The notes under the pieces are model-generated. The model saw only the letters and a list, made by a program, of their open reading frames with translations, did no database searches and was not told where the DNA came from. A stretch of 64,000 nucleotides of DNA from Ehretia macrophylla (lineage: Eukaryota; Streptophyta; Magnoliopsida; Boraginales; Ehretiaceae), in assembly GCA_037974665.1 (NCBI GenBank), contig CM075771.1, positions 20,185,425 through 20,249,424 on the forward strand, written 5' to 3'. Of this stretch, positions 33,613 through 43,726 are shown piece after piece. The stretch's first letter is position 1. Each line of letters begins with the position of its first letter. Position numbers and translations under genes: made by a program.

Positions 33613-35217
33613 TTGGTTGCAACTAGATACCCACTTCCCAGTTGCCTTCTTACTGCTACTACATCTCTACCTATTGAACCAACGTGTTATACTCAAGCAA
33701 CTAAAAATGCAAATTGGCGTGTGGCAATGCAGGATGAGTTTAATTCCCTTTTTGCTAATCAGACATGGACGCTTGTACCTCCTTCGCCTAATATAAATGT
33801 CATCGGATGTCGTTGGGTTTATAAGGTGAAACAAAAGGCTGATGGTACTTTAGAACGCTACAAAGCTCGGTTGGTTGCAAAAGGATTCACGCAACAACCT
33901 GGTCGTGATTATGGTGATATGTTTAGCCCGGTTGTGCGTCCTGCCACTATTCGCATTATCCTTACCTTGGCTCTGTCAAATAATTGGCAGCTCCGTCAAT
34001 TAGACGTTAAAAATGCATTTCTTCATGGCGCTTTGACGGAAGAGGTTTATATGCATCAACCACAGGGGTTCGTTGATTCTTCGCATCCAGATTATGTGTG
34101 CAAGCTTCACAAGTCTATTTACGGTCTCAAGCAGGCACCTCGTGCTTGGTACCAACGGTTCAGTTCTTATCTAATCTCATGTGGTTTTTCTCATTCTGCA
34201 CATGATGCTTCTCTTTTTATGCGCAACACCTCAACTCACACTATTTTCTTGTTAATCTATGTTGATGATATTGTGTTAACTGGGAATTCTCAAGCGGAAA
34301 TTACAAGCTTTATTCAGCAACTCTCTAATGAATTTGCTATGAAAGATTTGGGTCCTTTGCATTATTTTCTTGGAATGGAAGTTCAGTCTGTGGCTCAGGG
34401 TCTGTTGCTTACACAAACTAAGTATGCTGTTCACTTATTAACACAGTTCGATTTGGATGGCTCTAAACCAGTCTCTACTCCTATGTCCGGACAGAAACTG
34501 AATGCATATGATGGAGATTTGCTAGAGGATCCTACACTTTATCGACAGATGGTTGGAGCATTGCAATATCTAACCATGACTCGTCCCGACATATCTTTCG
34601 CTGTTAACTCGGTGTGCCAATACATGCAGGCCCCTCGTGTGCCTCACTTGGTTGCTGTTAAGAGAATTCTACGTTATATTAAGCACACAATTCAACATGG
34701 CGTTCTTTTTCAGCCTTGCTCCTCACTTAACTTGATTGGATATAGCGATGCCGATTGGGCGGGATGCCCCACCACGAGACGTTCCACTACAGGTCTAGCT
34801 GTGTATCTTGGGCCAAATCTTATTTCGTGGAGTTCTAAAAAGCAGTCTACAACCTCAAAGTCTAGCTCGGAGGCCGAATACCGTGCTCTAGCCTCTCTTA
34901 CTTCAGAACTTCTTTGGGTGCTGCATCTGCTTCGATTTCTTCGTCTTACATTGCCTCATATTCCTCTTTTATTGTGTGACAACATTAGTACGATCTATAT
35001 GGCTACAAATCCTGTTATACACAATAGAAGTAAACATATAGAGATTGACATCCACTTTGTTCGTGAAAAGATTTGTGATGGTACATTTCAGATTAAATAT
35101 GTGAACACTGAAGAGCAAACAGCGGACATGTTCACTAAAGCACTCTATCGTCCGCGGTTCGAAGTTTTGCGAGACAAGCTGCCTGTGCTTCAACCCCTTC
35201 AGCTTGCGGGGGGGTGA
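33613..35217 (+). CDS. Copia 3 reverse transcriptase and RNase H
   Basis: Same frame as the gag-integrase ORF, separated from it only by TGA codons at 33601 and 33607. No ATG opens it, so it is the second half of one polyprotein. RT motifs are intact: WVYKVKQKADG, RYKARLVAKGF, LDVKNAFLHGAL, SIYGLKQAPRAWY and the catalytic YVDDIVLTG. RNase H motifs: SDADWAGC, SSEAEYRALA, DNISTIYMATNPVIHNRSKHIEID. The stop codon TGA at 35215-35217 is formed by the first three bases of the right LTR. Confidence 0.92.
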   Translation: MVATRYPLPSCLLTATTSLPIEPTCYTQATKNANWRVAMQDEFNSLFANQTWTLVPPSPNINVIGCRWVYKVKQKADGTLERYKARLVAKGFTQQPGRDYGDMFSPVVRPATIRIILTLALSNNWQLRQLDVKNAFLHGALTEEVYMHQPQGFVDSSHPDYVCKLHKSIYGLKQAPRAWYQRFSSYLISCGFSHSAHDASLFMRNTSTHTIFLLIYVDDIVLTGNSQAEITSFIQQLSNEFAMKDLGPLHYFLGMEVQSVAQGLLLTQTKYAVHLLTQFDLDGSKPVSTPMSGQKLNAYDGDLLEDPTLYRQMVGALQYLTMTRPDISFAVNSVCQYMQAPRVPHLVAVKRILRYIKHTIQHGVLFQPCSSLNLIGYSDADWAGCPTTRRSTTGLAVYLGPNLISWSSKKQSTTSKSSSEAEYRALASLTSELLWVLHLLRFLRLTLPHIPLLLCDNISTIYMATNPVIHNRSKHIEIDIHFVREKICDGTFQIKYVNTEEQTADMFTKALYRPRFEVLRDKLPVLQPLQLAGG

Positions 35218-35401
35218 TAAGTACAAATATCTTCACATCTTTTAGCTTTATCTATTTTTCAGTTAGTTCGTATATCTGTTTTGTTGTAGTTGATATCCAG
35301 AATTCTACCTGATGTAAAACACTTGTACATGACTCTGGTTGTAATATGTATAAAAGGCAATACAAGGCGCCTGATCTTACATAGGCAAAATTTCCCTTTC
35401 A
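35215..35401 (+). repeat. Right LTR of Copia 3
   Basis: 187 bp, one difference from the left LTR; followed by the CATTC target duplication. Confidence 0.93.
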
Positions 35402-35406
35402 CATTC

Positions 35407-35577
35407 AACTTATCCATCTTTAAACCTGTCTCATCATAAAATAAGAGTAAATTCCCAGGATAATTCCTCAGCCAGCCAGCAACCATCATAACAACTTCCA
35501 AGAAAATAAGTATGGAAGACTTATCAAAATGATCTTGCTTTTTGTTTGACGCTATTATGCATTAGGGGTATTATAGT
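35407..35577. other. WAK duplicon edge downstream of Copia 3
   Basis: CAACCATCATAACAACTTCC...ATGGAAGACTTATCAAAATGAT matches 13029-13085. The Copia 3 insertion therefore landed within a further duplicon edge. No gene. Confidence 0.45.
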
Positions 35578-36020
35578 CATTACAAGAAAAACTGTCAAAA
35601 GCGACGATCCGTTGTCAATAAAGCGACGGAAATTAGACAGAATTTTTGATGCATGAACAGTGACAATTTGGAGACGAAAAGGAAACGACCTACGTATGTC
35701 GTCTCAAAACTGTCGCCATTTCGTCGCCAAAAATGCGACAAAAATAAGACGGAATTTTTGATACATGAATAGTGACAATTTAGAGACGGTATGGAGACGA
35801 CTTAAGTACGTCATCTCCAAATAGAGACATTTGGAGACGACTTAAGTAAGTATTCTCCAAAATTGGAGGCGAAACTTTGGGTCCGTCTCCAAAATAGAGA
35901 TGAACACAAGGGTCCATCTTCAAAAATGTATAATTTTTTTTTTGGTTTCAATTTCCCTTCAAAAGATTTTTGGAGGAAAATGCCAAGGGTCCGTCTCCAA
36001 TTTTGGTGACGGACTATTAT
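35578..36020. mobile_element. CACTA-type transposon terminus with subterminal repeats (fragment)
   Basis: CATTACAAGAAAAACTGTC at 35578 is one base from the CACTACAAGAAAA end common in plant CACTA elements. It is followed by dense short repeats typical of subterminal regions (GCGACGA, AAGCGACGG, GAGACGACTTAAGTA, CCGTCTCCAA). No transposase and no clear opposite end were found. Confidence 0.6.
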
Positions 36021-36044
36021 TTATATATATATATATATATAAAA

Positions 36045-36155
36045 ATGTGCCAAGTCCTTATGAAAAGGACTTGGTACATGGTTCAAGTGGCTGGAATTTC
36101 CAGCCACTTGAACCATTTTTGAACTTCCTCCCCAAAAATCTTTTGGGGGGAAATT
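36045..36155. repeat. Three adjacent inverted repeats, one a perfect 19-bp palindrome
   Basis: Hairpin 1: arms 36045-36059 and 36065-36079 with one mismatch (CCAAGTCCTT core). Hairpin 2: arms 36078-36096 and 36098-36116, perfect 19 bp around a single T (ATGGTTCAAGTGGCTGGAA). Hairpin 3: CCTCCCCAAAA / TTTTGGGGGG at about 36126-36153. Non-coding; could be part of the CACTA fragment or a separate fold-back element. Confidence 0.75.
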
Positions 36156-36189
36156 CAAAAAAAAAAAAAAATTATACATAACCCTTCCC

Positions 36190-36222
36190 TCCCCACCCCC
36201 ACCCCCACCCCCACCCCCACCC
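36190..36222. repeat. (CCCCAC)n microsatellite
   Basis: Pure ACCCCC-type repeat of about 33 bp after an A-rich run. No gene in the AT-rich DNA from here to 36566. Confidence 0.8.
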
Positions 36223-36566
36223 CTTACCACTTTTACTTCATGCTTCTAAGAGCTTATTCACTTTTGGCCTCATTTTAAGGTAATTCTTTTTTTTACTTAT
36301 ATTTAAATTTTTAAATTTATTTTGATTTATTTGATTATATATATGTTTGTATATAATGCCAATTATATGTATATGTATTATGATTTTAGAATTTTTTTTA
36401 TACTTTTACATTTTTTTGGGATTATATATGTATTATGTATATGTGTCATATATATGTATGTATAAATAATAGATTTAGCTAAATATATATAATTTTGGTA
36501 GTTTTTCATGATTTTAACCTTTTTTAAAAAAATTCAACTTTATTTGATGATTTTATTTCACATTTG

Positions 36567-36592
36567 TATATATATATATATATATATATATA
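36567..36592. repeat. (TA)13 at the host-virus boundary
   Basis: A pure TA run ends exactly where caulimovirid sequence begins (CTGCTTTGAAGATTTG, 36593). Endogenous florendovirus-type integrations are known to favour TA-rich or TA-microsatellite sites. Confidence 0.8.
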
Positions 36593-38254
36593 CTGCTTTG
36601 AAGATTTGCACTGATCTTCGTTTCAAGGCACAATTGAAAAAACAGTCTAATAGAAAAGAATTAGGAAATTGGTGTGAACAGTAGTATGGAAAGTATTCGA
36701 CCACCCCATACTCAAAAAATACATAAATCCAGAATTTCCTCTAGAAAATATAAGAATCATTACAAATCCATTGGACAAAGATATAACCAGAAGTATGACA
36801 ACAAACCATACAATAAAAAGAAACATTACCAGAAGTTTCCACAAAGGAATTGGAAACCAAGACATGGTAAACATGATAACAGACAACAGAAATCCACAGG
36901 TTGTTATAAATGTGGTAAACCAGGACACTTTGCAAAAGATTGCAGAGTCAGATCACTAATTCAATCATTAGAATTAGATGAAGCAACAAAGAGCAAAATA
37001 CTCTAGTCCATCGATGATCTTGAATTATCATCCAGTTCTTCTTCAGATTACTTTGACGAAGATAACATAAATCAGATTGGAACAGACTACTATTCTAGTA
37101 GTTCTTCCAACTCCGACCAGGAATGTGCATGTCCCAGTAAAGAAGCATGTTTCTTCCACAAAGGACTTAATGTCCTCACAGATTCTCATAGTCTTATGAT
37201 CGATATGATCTGTAAGATTAATGACCTAGAAGAGAAGCAAGCCTATCTTCTCAGACTAAAAGAACTTATGGATCAGAAAGAGGAAAAGAAACCTCTGTCC
37301 ATAACACATCAGACTAAAATTAAGAATACAAATTATTTTGATATTCTCAGTCATTTCCAAAAAAGGAAATCCCAGCCAATTGGAATCTTTGATCTCCAAA
37401 GAGAGATCAATCGGTTGAAAATTGAGATTCAACAACTCAGAAAAGAGCATGGTCAAGAGATTGATAACTTCAGAATCGACCATGAACATCTCCAGCAAGA
37501 TGTTCTCATTCTTCAAGTTGAAAGCCAACTTGATAATCAAGAGTATCCTCCCCAGGATGAACAACTTGACAAACAGACTCAGATTGCTTTAGGCAAACTA
37601 AAAGAAGAAGAAACAGGTACTTCTGCCCCTACAGAAGATTACCTTAATCTTCTCAATAGAATTATGTACCAGAAGTGGTATGTCCAGTTAACCATCAGAA
37701 CCAATGATTTCAAATTGGAAACCATTGCCTTATTAGACTCAGGAGCAGATATGAAATGCATCCAAGAAGGTTTAATTCCTTTCAGATTCTTTGTGATAAC
37801 CAAAGAGAAGCTTTCTACAGCTGACTCTACTAGACTTCAGATTCGGTGCAAATTACCTAATGCACATGTGTGCAATCAAAGTGTTTGTTTTCCAACCAGC
37901 TTTATGCTGATTAAACAGTTGAATTCCCAAGTCATTCTCGGGAATCCATTCCTTTAGCAGTTATTTCCCATGACTGTAACAGAACAAGGAATATCTACTA
38001 GTGTTTTGGGTAAACCAATCCTATTTGAGTTTTACTATCTTTCACAACGAAGAGATATTAACTCGATCCAGAATAAGAAAAACCATATCAGTTTCCTTAA
38101 ACAAGATATACAGAGTCTCAGAATTGATGAGCAGATTGCTAAACAGCAAAAATCTATTTTTGATTTTGATATAGAATATATCAAGGGAGAGGATAATTTT
38201 ATCCCTAATTTTCTAACCAGAGAATTTCTGACAAGCCATGTGCCTATCACATAG
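36593..38254 (+). pseudogene. Viral unit P1: polyprotein fragment, coat C-terminus, CCHC, protease, RNase H tail
   Basis: The unit is truncated at its 5' end in the coat region. CCHC knuckle CYKCGKPGHFAKDC at 36902-36943; then a Ser/Asp-rich acidic segment, a coiled-coil-like stretch (IEIQQLRKEHGQEIDN), and an aspartic protease with LLDSGAD near 37729-37749. After the post-protease block (VTEQGISTSVLGKPILFEF) the frame reaches DEQIAKQ and passes straight to IFDFDIEYIKGEDN, the end of RNase H, so the RT and RNase H cores are missing. In-frame TAG codons at 37004-37006 and 37955-37957, and a 2-base loss near 36672, kill the frame. Ends at TAG 38252-38254. Confidence 0.88.
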
Positions 38255-38492
38255 GATTCCTGCGGGAATACCATTTTCTTTTCATTTTACAGGTATTACA
38301 AGAGGCGGGCATCAGGAATTCATTTAGCAAATTCAAATGGACATTTTCAAGTCCACCGCATCAAGTAGATTGAAACAAGTTTTCAGATCCAGAAACAGAA
38401 TTGATAACATTTCAATTTTGTAATTATTTCTTTATATATTGCTTCTAACCATTTGCAGGATCGATCATCTCTTCTTCCTGACTTAGCAAGCA

Positions 38493-39794
38493 ATGGCACC
38501 CAAGAAAGAAAAAGGCAAAGCAAAGGCATTCGACATCAGCTCTTATGCACAGAAAGCCTTAGCACCAATTGCTCCAGCACAAACATCAACCCCAGTAAAG
38601 GTTGAAATTAAACAGATAACCTATACACCATATTCTACCCAGTCACCCCTAGGTAGAAACCCCACAATTTTAGGGTCGTTGACCCCACAAAAGCAGTTAA
38701 CCGGTGTTCATGCAGGTTTTGCAAGTACATGATCTTCACAGACTCCGGTCAGTAAAAAGTTTCAGCCCCTTGTTACCAAACCCAAACCAGTAACTCCAGA
38801 ACCCAAATAGTCATCACCATACATTTACAAGAACGTCTTTGACCAGATTCTTGTAATAGAACCAGCACATTTTAAACAGAATCCAAACATTACTGCCGTT
38901 GAGTTTGCTCAGGCATTTCTTCACCCACAGTCATACTATATCCCAGAAAACACATTTAAAACCCAGAGTTACTATGAGGTCATTCTCAAAGCAACAAAAT
39001 CCATAGAGTTCATTCCAAACAATAGTGATATCGAACCAGGCGAGTACAGCCACATTAAGGCCAAACTCCAGACAGTGATCATTTTTGATCAATGGGGACA
39101 ACCCCCACACAAAACCAAACAGCTTCCAGTCGACGCTGTTTTCAGAGACTATACATATTATGATTACATTTCGGCGTGGTTCAGATGCTTCTTTTGCCAG
39201 AATGATAAGCAAAATTTGTCATGGTTCTTTTTATTTAAAAAAGGTTTTCTAGTTGAGGTCCCAAATTGGTTTATCCAGTGGTGGGCATCATATGGTCCTA
39301 TTACAGACATTTTACCAGAACCAATGTTCAAAGGATTCCAGTATTTCACAGAAAATTGGCAGGCACTAGATCACCTTGCCTACCTTCCACCATTTTTTGC
39401 GTTTTACAGAATGTTCTTTATAACATGGATTTTCAAAACAGAGTTTGTATTCAAATAGACATATTTCGGAAACCAGCAAGTTATACTAATTTTCGGAAGA
39501 AACCACAAAGTCAAGTGGTTGGATAAGATGAACAACAGTTCTTGTTCAACTCCTAAAGTGCAAGCATGGCTCGTAGCCAATCAGAAACAGAAAAAAGCGA
39601 TTCAACTACAACAGCAGGAGTTCCTCTCCTTCAAGAATCACCTTCAGACCCAGCTCACAGCTGCAACTAGCTATGATGAGATGCAAGCCATTATGTTGCA
39701 GCTCAAAGAGCTTGCCTTAGACCAGGCATCAGTATCAACAGACTATGCTGACGACAATGAAGATGATTGTCACGACATATTTACACCATTGTAA
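38493..39794 (+). pseudogene. Viral unit P1: ORF2, unknown function, broken
   Basis: Starts MAPKK with a Lys-rich N-terminus followed by a Pro/Thr-rich segment. The main domain has aromatic-rich blocks (YYDYISAWFRCFF, NWFIQWW, GFQYFTENW) and ends ...CHDIFTPL. Function not known; I recognise it only as the downstream ORF of this virus group. Stops: TGA at 38730-38732 and a TAG near 38808, both shared with unit P2, plus one near 39457. Confidence 0.75.
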
Positions 39795-39801
39795 TCCAGA
39801 C

Positions 39802-39957
39802 AATGGAGTTTATTCATGTTCTCCGCCAAAAACATGATAAGATGGAGTTTATTCATGTTCTTTGCCAAAAACATGATAAGATGGAGTTTATTCATGTTCT
39901 CCGCCAAAAACATGATAAGATGGAGTTTAATCATGTTCTCCGCCAAAAATATGATAA
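39802..39957 (+). repeat. 39-bp hairpin repeat, 4 copies (unit P1)
   Basis: Four tandem 39-bp units start a few bases after the ORF2 stop. Each contains TCATGTT-10 nt-AACATGA, a 7-bp perfect inverted repeat. Non-coding by position; it stays open in several frames only because 39 is divisible by 3. Confidence 0.9.
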
Positions 39958-41113
39958 GAAGGGTTTTGTGTCCCTGACAAAACACAAACAGAAGAGTTTT
40001 CTAATGTTCTCATAAAAAACATTGGACATATAGGGTTTAGTTTTTCTAAGTTCCCTTCAAAAACTAAAATGCAACGGTTAGACTTCCCCTATCTGAAGTC
40101 ACATGGTTACCTCCATAATTCTATGAAACTTCAGCTAGTCTAGGTCAAACGGCAACTGGTAAAGACATCTCAAGTCCGTTGATGGGTGTGGCTTTCCCCA
40201 AAAGCCAAGGAAACATTTTTATTTATTTATTTTATTTGTATTTTGCTTAGTCGACCTACCTTTTAGTCAACCTGCCTCAGGATTCTGATCGTAAGGCCTT
40301 GTTGGGATTTAGGAGCAGAAGGCGTAAGACTCCGTTGTTACCCATGGCAGGTAGAATATGAGATGGTAAGACTATCAAAGATGGTAAAATTAGGTTAGAT
40401 ACAGAGAAGAATAAATAAGTTAGGATTTTCCTTGTATTTAGGGTTTTCCACATTTGTCAATTTACTTGTATGTTTTTAGTATTAGCCAGCTGATCCAGAC
40501 ATGAAGAAGTTTTCACAACGTCTTAAGCACATAACCATTATCAGACTTAGAGATGAAGCAGGAATGAATCCAGTCAAGATTCAACCAGACATCATCATCA
40601 CAAGACGACAAAATTACTTTCGGTCACAATGAAAGTAATCCAGTCAGAATCATCATCATCATGTCAAGACAAAAGATTTTTCGGCCACAGTCACGTCAAG
40701 ACAAAACAAGATTCGGCCACAGTAAAAGCCGACACACTATTTATGAATAGTAAAATCACTTTTTACTGTTCACTTTTTGAAAAGTTACTTTTGACTTTTC
40801 ATTTTTACATTTTCACTATTGTAATCACATATTCGATATCCTATATTAAGGCAGAGTCTTCCTCAGAACATAGGATCCTGATTTTCTTTCTCTTCTTCAT
40901 TTTCTTTTAATCCAGATCACTCTTTATACATTGTACTCCTGTACAACCACAGTGTAACACAGTACTTCCAGTTCATCTAATAGCAAGTAAGAGACATTCG
41001 TCTCCTTTTATCTTTATCTTTTGCTTATTTCTTTTGTTTAATTTCTTATCTGTTACATATTTATTCCGCTTTCTGTTATGGCTTTCTTTATCTGTATGTT
41101 TTTGGGTTGTTTC
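39958..41113 (+). promoter_or_regulatory. Viral non-coding region with promoter (unit P1)
   Basis: Between the ORF2 repeats and the primer site. CTATATTAAGG at 40841-40851, followed about 15 bases on by CCTCAGAACATAGGATC, is a likely TATA box and start region. Upstream, 40629-40735 has repeated CATCATCATGTCAAGACAAA and CACGTCAAGAC, whose CGTCA cores resemble as-1-like enhancer motifs of pararetrovirus promoters. The same region is present in minus unit Mb. Confidence 0.65.
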
Positions 41114-41131
41114 TGGTATTAGAGCCAGAGC
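41114..41131 (+). other. Primer-binding site, tRNA-iMet type
   Basis: TGGTATTAGAGCCAGAGC, one base from the TGGTATCAGAGCC consensus used by Caulimoviridae for minus-strand priming. Marks the start of unit P2. Confidence 0.85.
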
Positions 41132-41306
41132 AACTATTAGGTTTGTCTTAGCAATGTACCTTTATCTACAACGTGATGAGGGTTAGAGAGCAGGTAAGAC
41201 TCGCGGAAGGGCAGTAAACTCCAGGTTTCTTCAGAAACACACCGTAGATTTGAAGATCGTAAGTAGGTTCGAAGATCGTAAGTTTAAGATAAATCGAGTA
41301 GTTGTA

Positions 41307-41939
41307 ATGGCTTCTAGTAGTAGTTCCATCTCAGTTAATACAAATAATAAAACTGTAGCTAAAACAGAACAAATATGGACAGTAGGAGAGTTAAATAATT
41401 GGAAACCTCATAAGATGAGAGTAGAAGAGATTTATCAGAAGGGTCTCATCGACCTAAAATCTCTATTTATAATTAGATGTAAGGAAGAAATAATGCCATT
41501 AACAAGTGACCAGCAGAATATTAGACTCTTTTCATAGAAGTTACTTGACAGAGCCAAAAGAAATGACTATAGGTTTCTTCATATAGGTCATGTGCAAGTC
41601 GTACTTAAGCCTCTTATCAGAGAAGGTCTAGATACCAGTATATATCTAGCCCTTAGAGATTGTAGATTACTTAGATACAATGATTCATTACTAGGATTAG
41701 TAGAAACTAGTCTATGTAATGGTCGAGTTTTCTTTAATTGTTTTCTAGATTATACCATATCGCTTACATGTCCTCATGTCATGAAAGCAATTCAATTAGA
41801 CATTAAGACATATAACTATTATGTTGATTGTGGTATACATGCATATGAAGTTATTTATCGTCTTAATTATAAATTGATGACTACGGGATTAAATCCCAGA
41901 TCATCCACTATGAGGATGGTACTGTTTCAGTTAAAATAG
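41307..41939 (+). pseudogene. Viral unit P2: movement protein, broken
   Basis: Starts MASSSSS. The 30K-type movement protein core is recognisable: GHVQV.LKPLIREGLDTSIYLALRDCR, then SLCNGRVFF and an LTCPHVMKA block. Role in the virus: cell-to-cell movement through plasmodesmata. A TAG at 41535-41537 interrupts it, and about 170 bases present in other units are deleted near 41903, after which the frame ends. Confidence 0.82.
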
Positions 41940-43726
41940 ATAGAGGAAATAGGGAATCAATTTTATCTCCTTCAGTTTTTAGCATCTCTAGAATCAGTAT
42001 TTGTGACCCTACTCCAGGCTTTGTTGACTTACCATCAACAAGCAGAACACAAACTCAATCTGTTCCAATTAGAATCATGATTGAAGACCAGACTGTTCGC
42101 CCAATCTATCCAGAATTTGAACCAACAGATACATCGTCTGTTGACTTCAACCCTTCAGCCTCTGATTTCGGCATCAATATGCTGACAGAAGTTTTTGAAA
42201 TGGATGTTCAAGCCCTGAAAGAAGAATTTCTTTCAAACAAGAATAAGACTATCAGAGAGTGGTATTTCAAAAACCACACTAATGAACAATTATGGTAATT
42301 AAAGGACCAATGGATCTAAGCCATGCAGATTGTGAGACTCAATATACCATTCTCTCTTTGGTTTACACACAGAAATAAACCAGTGAACATCAATGTTCTT
42401 ACAGCAAGAACAAGAAAATATAATTTACCCAATTCCATACAAGTCATTGAATCGAAACATCCTCCGTTTCAAGCAACACATCTCCCTACCAAAGAGGGAA
42501 CCATAGACTTAAAACCAGTTATCATTTCAGAACAACCAAAACTAAAAGACTTGGCTCAACAAAATAATTCGACCAATCTTTCAGTTGTTACTCTTCAGAA
42601 ACAAGTTTAGAATATCGAAGATATTCTTGAAAAATAGAATTCTATAACTCCAATTAAACTTATTGAATCAATCCAGAAGTCAATTGAACAGACCCCTGTT
42701 TCTTTGACAAAACCATTTGATTCTCTTAAATTAACCAGTTCAAAGGTTAAATCAGAATCTCCAATCAAGGTTTTACAATTTAAGATTTCCAGCTTTATTC
42801 CGAAATTGGAATCCACAGAAGAGAAGAACATCACACTTCTCCAGGAACTGATTTCCAGATCCAAGAAATTAGAACCTTCATCGAGCTAGCCAACTCTTCA
42901 AGTTCTCAAACAGTTAGACAGTAATTCTGATTGTAAGTCCTCATCTTCACAGAATTCCAGGAGGGATATTATCAACATCAATAGAATTTCTTTCCCTGAT
43001 ACAAAGAATTTATATCTCAGACCTTCATATCCAGATCTTCAAATTGAAGAATCCCATTCTCAGAGAGCCTATTTAGGTACTCAAGTCTATGAATGGAACA
43101 TAGATGGTATGACAAAATACAAAATTCTCAATGTTACCAAATAGATGATCATCATCGGTAACATATATAAACAAGCTATTTCAGAAAGACCAGCAACTAG
43201 AAATATCATTCTTGGCTTCAATGGCCAACTCAAAGGATGGTGGGATGATCACTTCAATGAGGTTACCAAAAACAGTATCCTTAACATGGTGAAAACTAAT
43301 GAACAAGGAGAACCCATTGTCAATGATCAAGGTCAGACAGAGTCATGTGCTCTATCAGCCTTAGTCTACGACATCACCTACCATTTCATAGGTGATCCTA
43401 TTGTTTATCAGGAACGAACATCTAAAATCCTTCAGAACCTCAGATGTCGTACTTTCCAAGACTTCCGATGGTATAAGGATGTCTTTCTCAATAAATTATA
43501 CCAAAGTTCTAACAACAACGCCAGCTAGTGGAAAGAAAGATTTTTATCTGGACTTCCAAAGTTGTTTGCTCAGCAAGTGAATGATGCCTTTTCACTTGAA
43601 TTTCCAGGATTAGATTACGATCTAATGACATATGGGGATATTATCTCCCATATCAACAAGACTGCTTTGAAGATTTGCACTTATCTTTGTTTCAAGGCAC
43701 AATTGAAAAAACAGTCTAACAGAAAA
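41940..43726 (+). pseudogene. Viral unit P2: coat protein region, broken and split by a solo LTR
   Basis: A linker (GFVDLPSTSRTQTQ) is followed by a variable Lys/Pro-rich segment and the coat core with LKGWWDDHFNEVTK, CALSALVYDITYHFIGD, FQDFRWYKDVFLNKLYQ and GLDYDLMTYGDIISHI. Stops near 42296, 42608, 42636, 42887, 43141 and 43526. The reading sense resumes at 46515 on the far side of the solo LTR. Confidence 0.82.

Larger units (their letters stand above)
30738..35401 (+). mobile_element. Copia LTR retrotransposon 3 (Ale/Retrofit-like), recent
   Basis: LTRs at 30738-30924 and 35215-35401, both 187 bp (TGATAAGTAC...CCCTTTCA), differ at one position by eye (GACACTGG against GACTCTGG). Perfect target duplication CATTC at 30733-30737 and 35402-35406. 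The primer site TGGTATCAAGAGC starts at 30925 right after the LTR, and CTTGCGGGGGGG abuts the right LTR. 4664 bp in total. Short LTRs and gag type suggest the Ale/Retrofit lineage (inference). Confidence 0.96.

Noticed and set aside
32999..33796. 265-codon plus-strand frame in Copia 3
   Set aside because: Out-of-frame shadow of the integrase-RT polyprotein; Leu/Ser-rich with no domain pattern.
36647..36928. Minus-strand hydrophobic frames opposite each viral CCHC region
   Set aside because: They recur in every viral unit because the CCHC region is Lys/Asn-rich; they read as antisense Phe/Leu-rich peptides and have no independent support.
39767..40015. Plus-strand frame of 13-residue repeats (MEFIHVLRQKHDK) as a repeat protein
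   Set aside because: It starts around the ORF2 stop. The opposite strand is also open across the repeats, and the unit length of 39 keeps all frames open by arithmetic. Treated as a nucleic-acid repeat.
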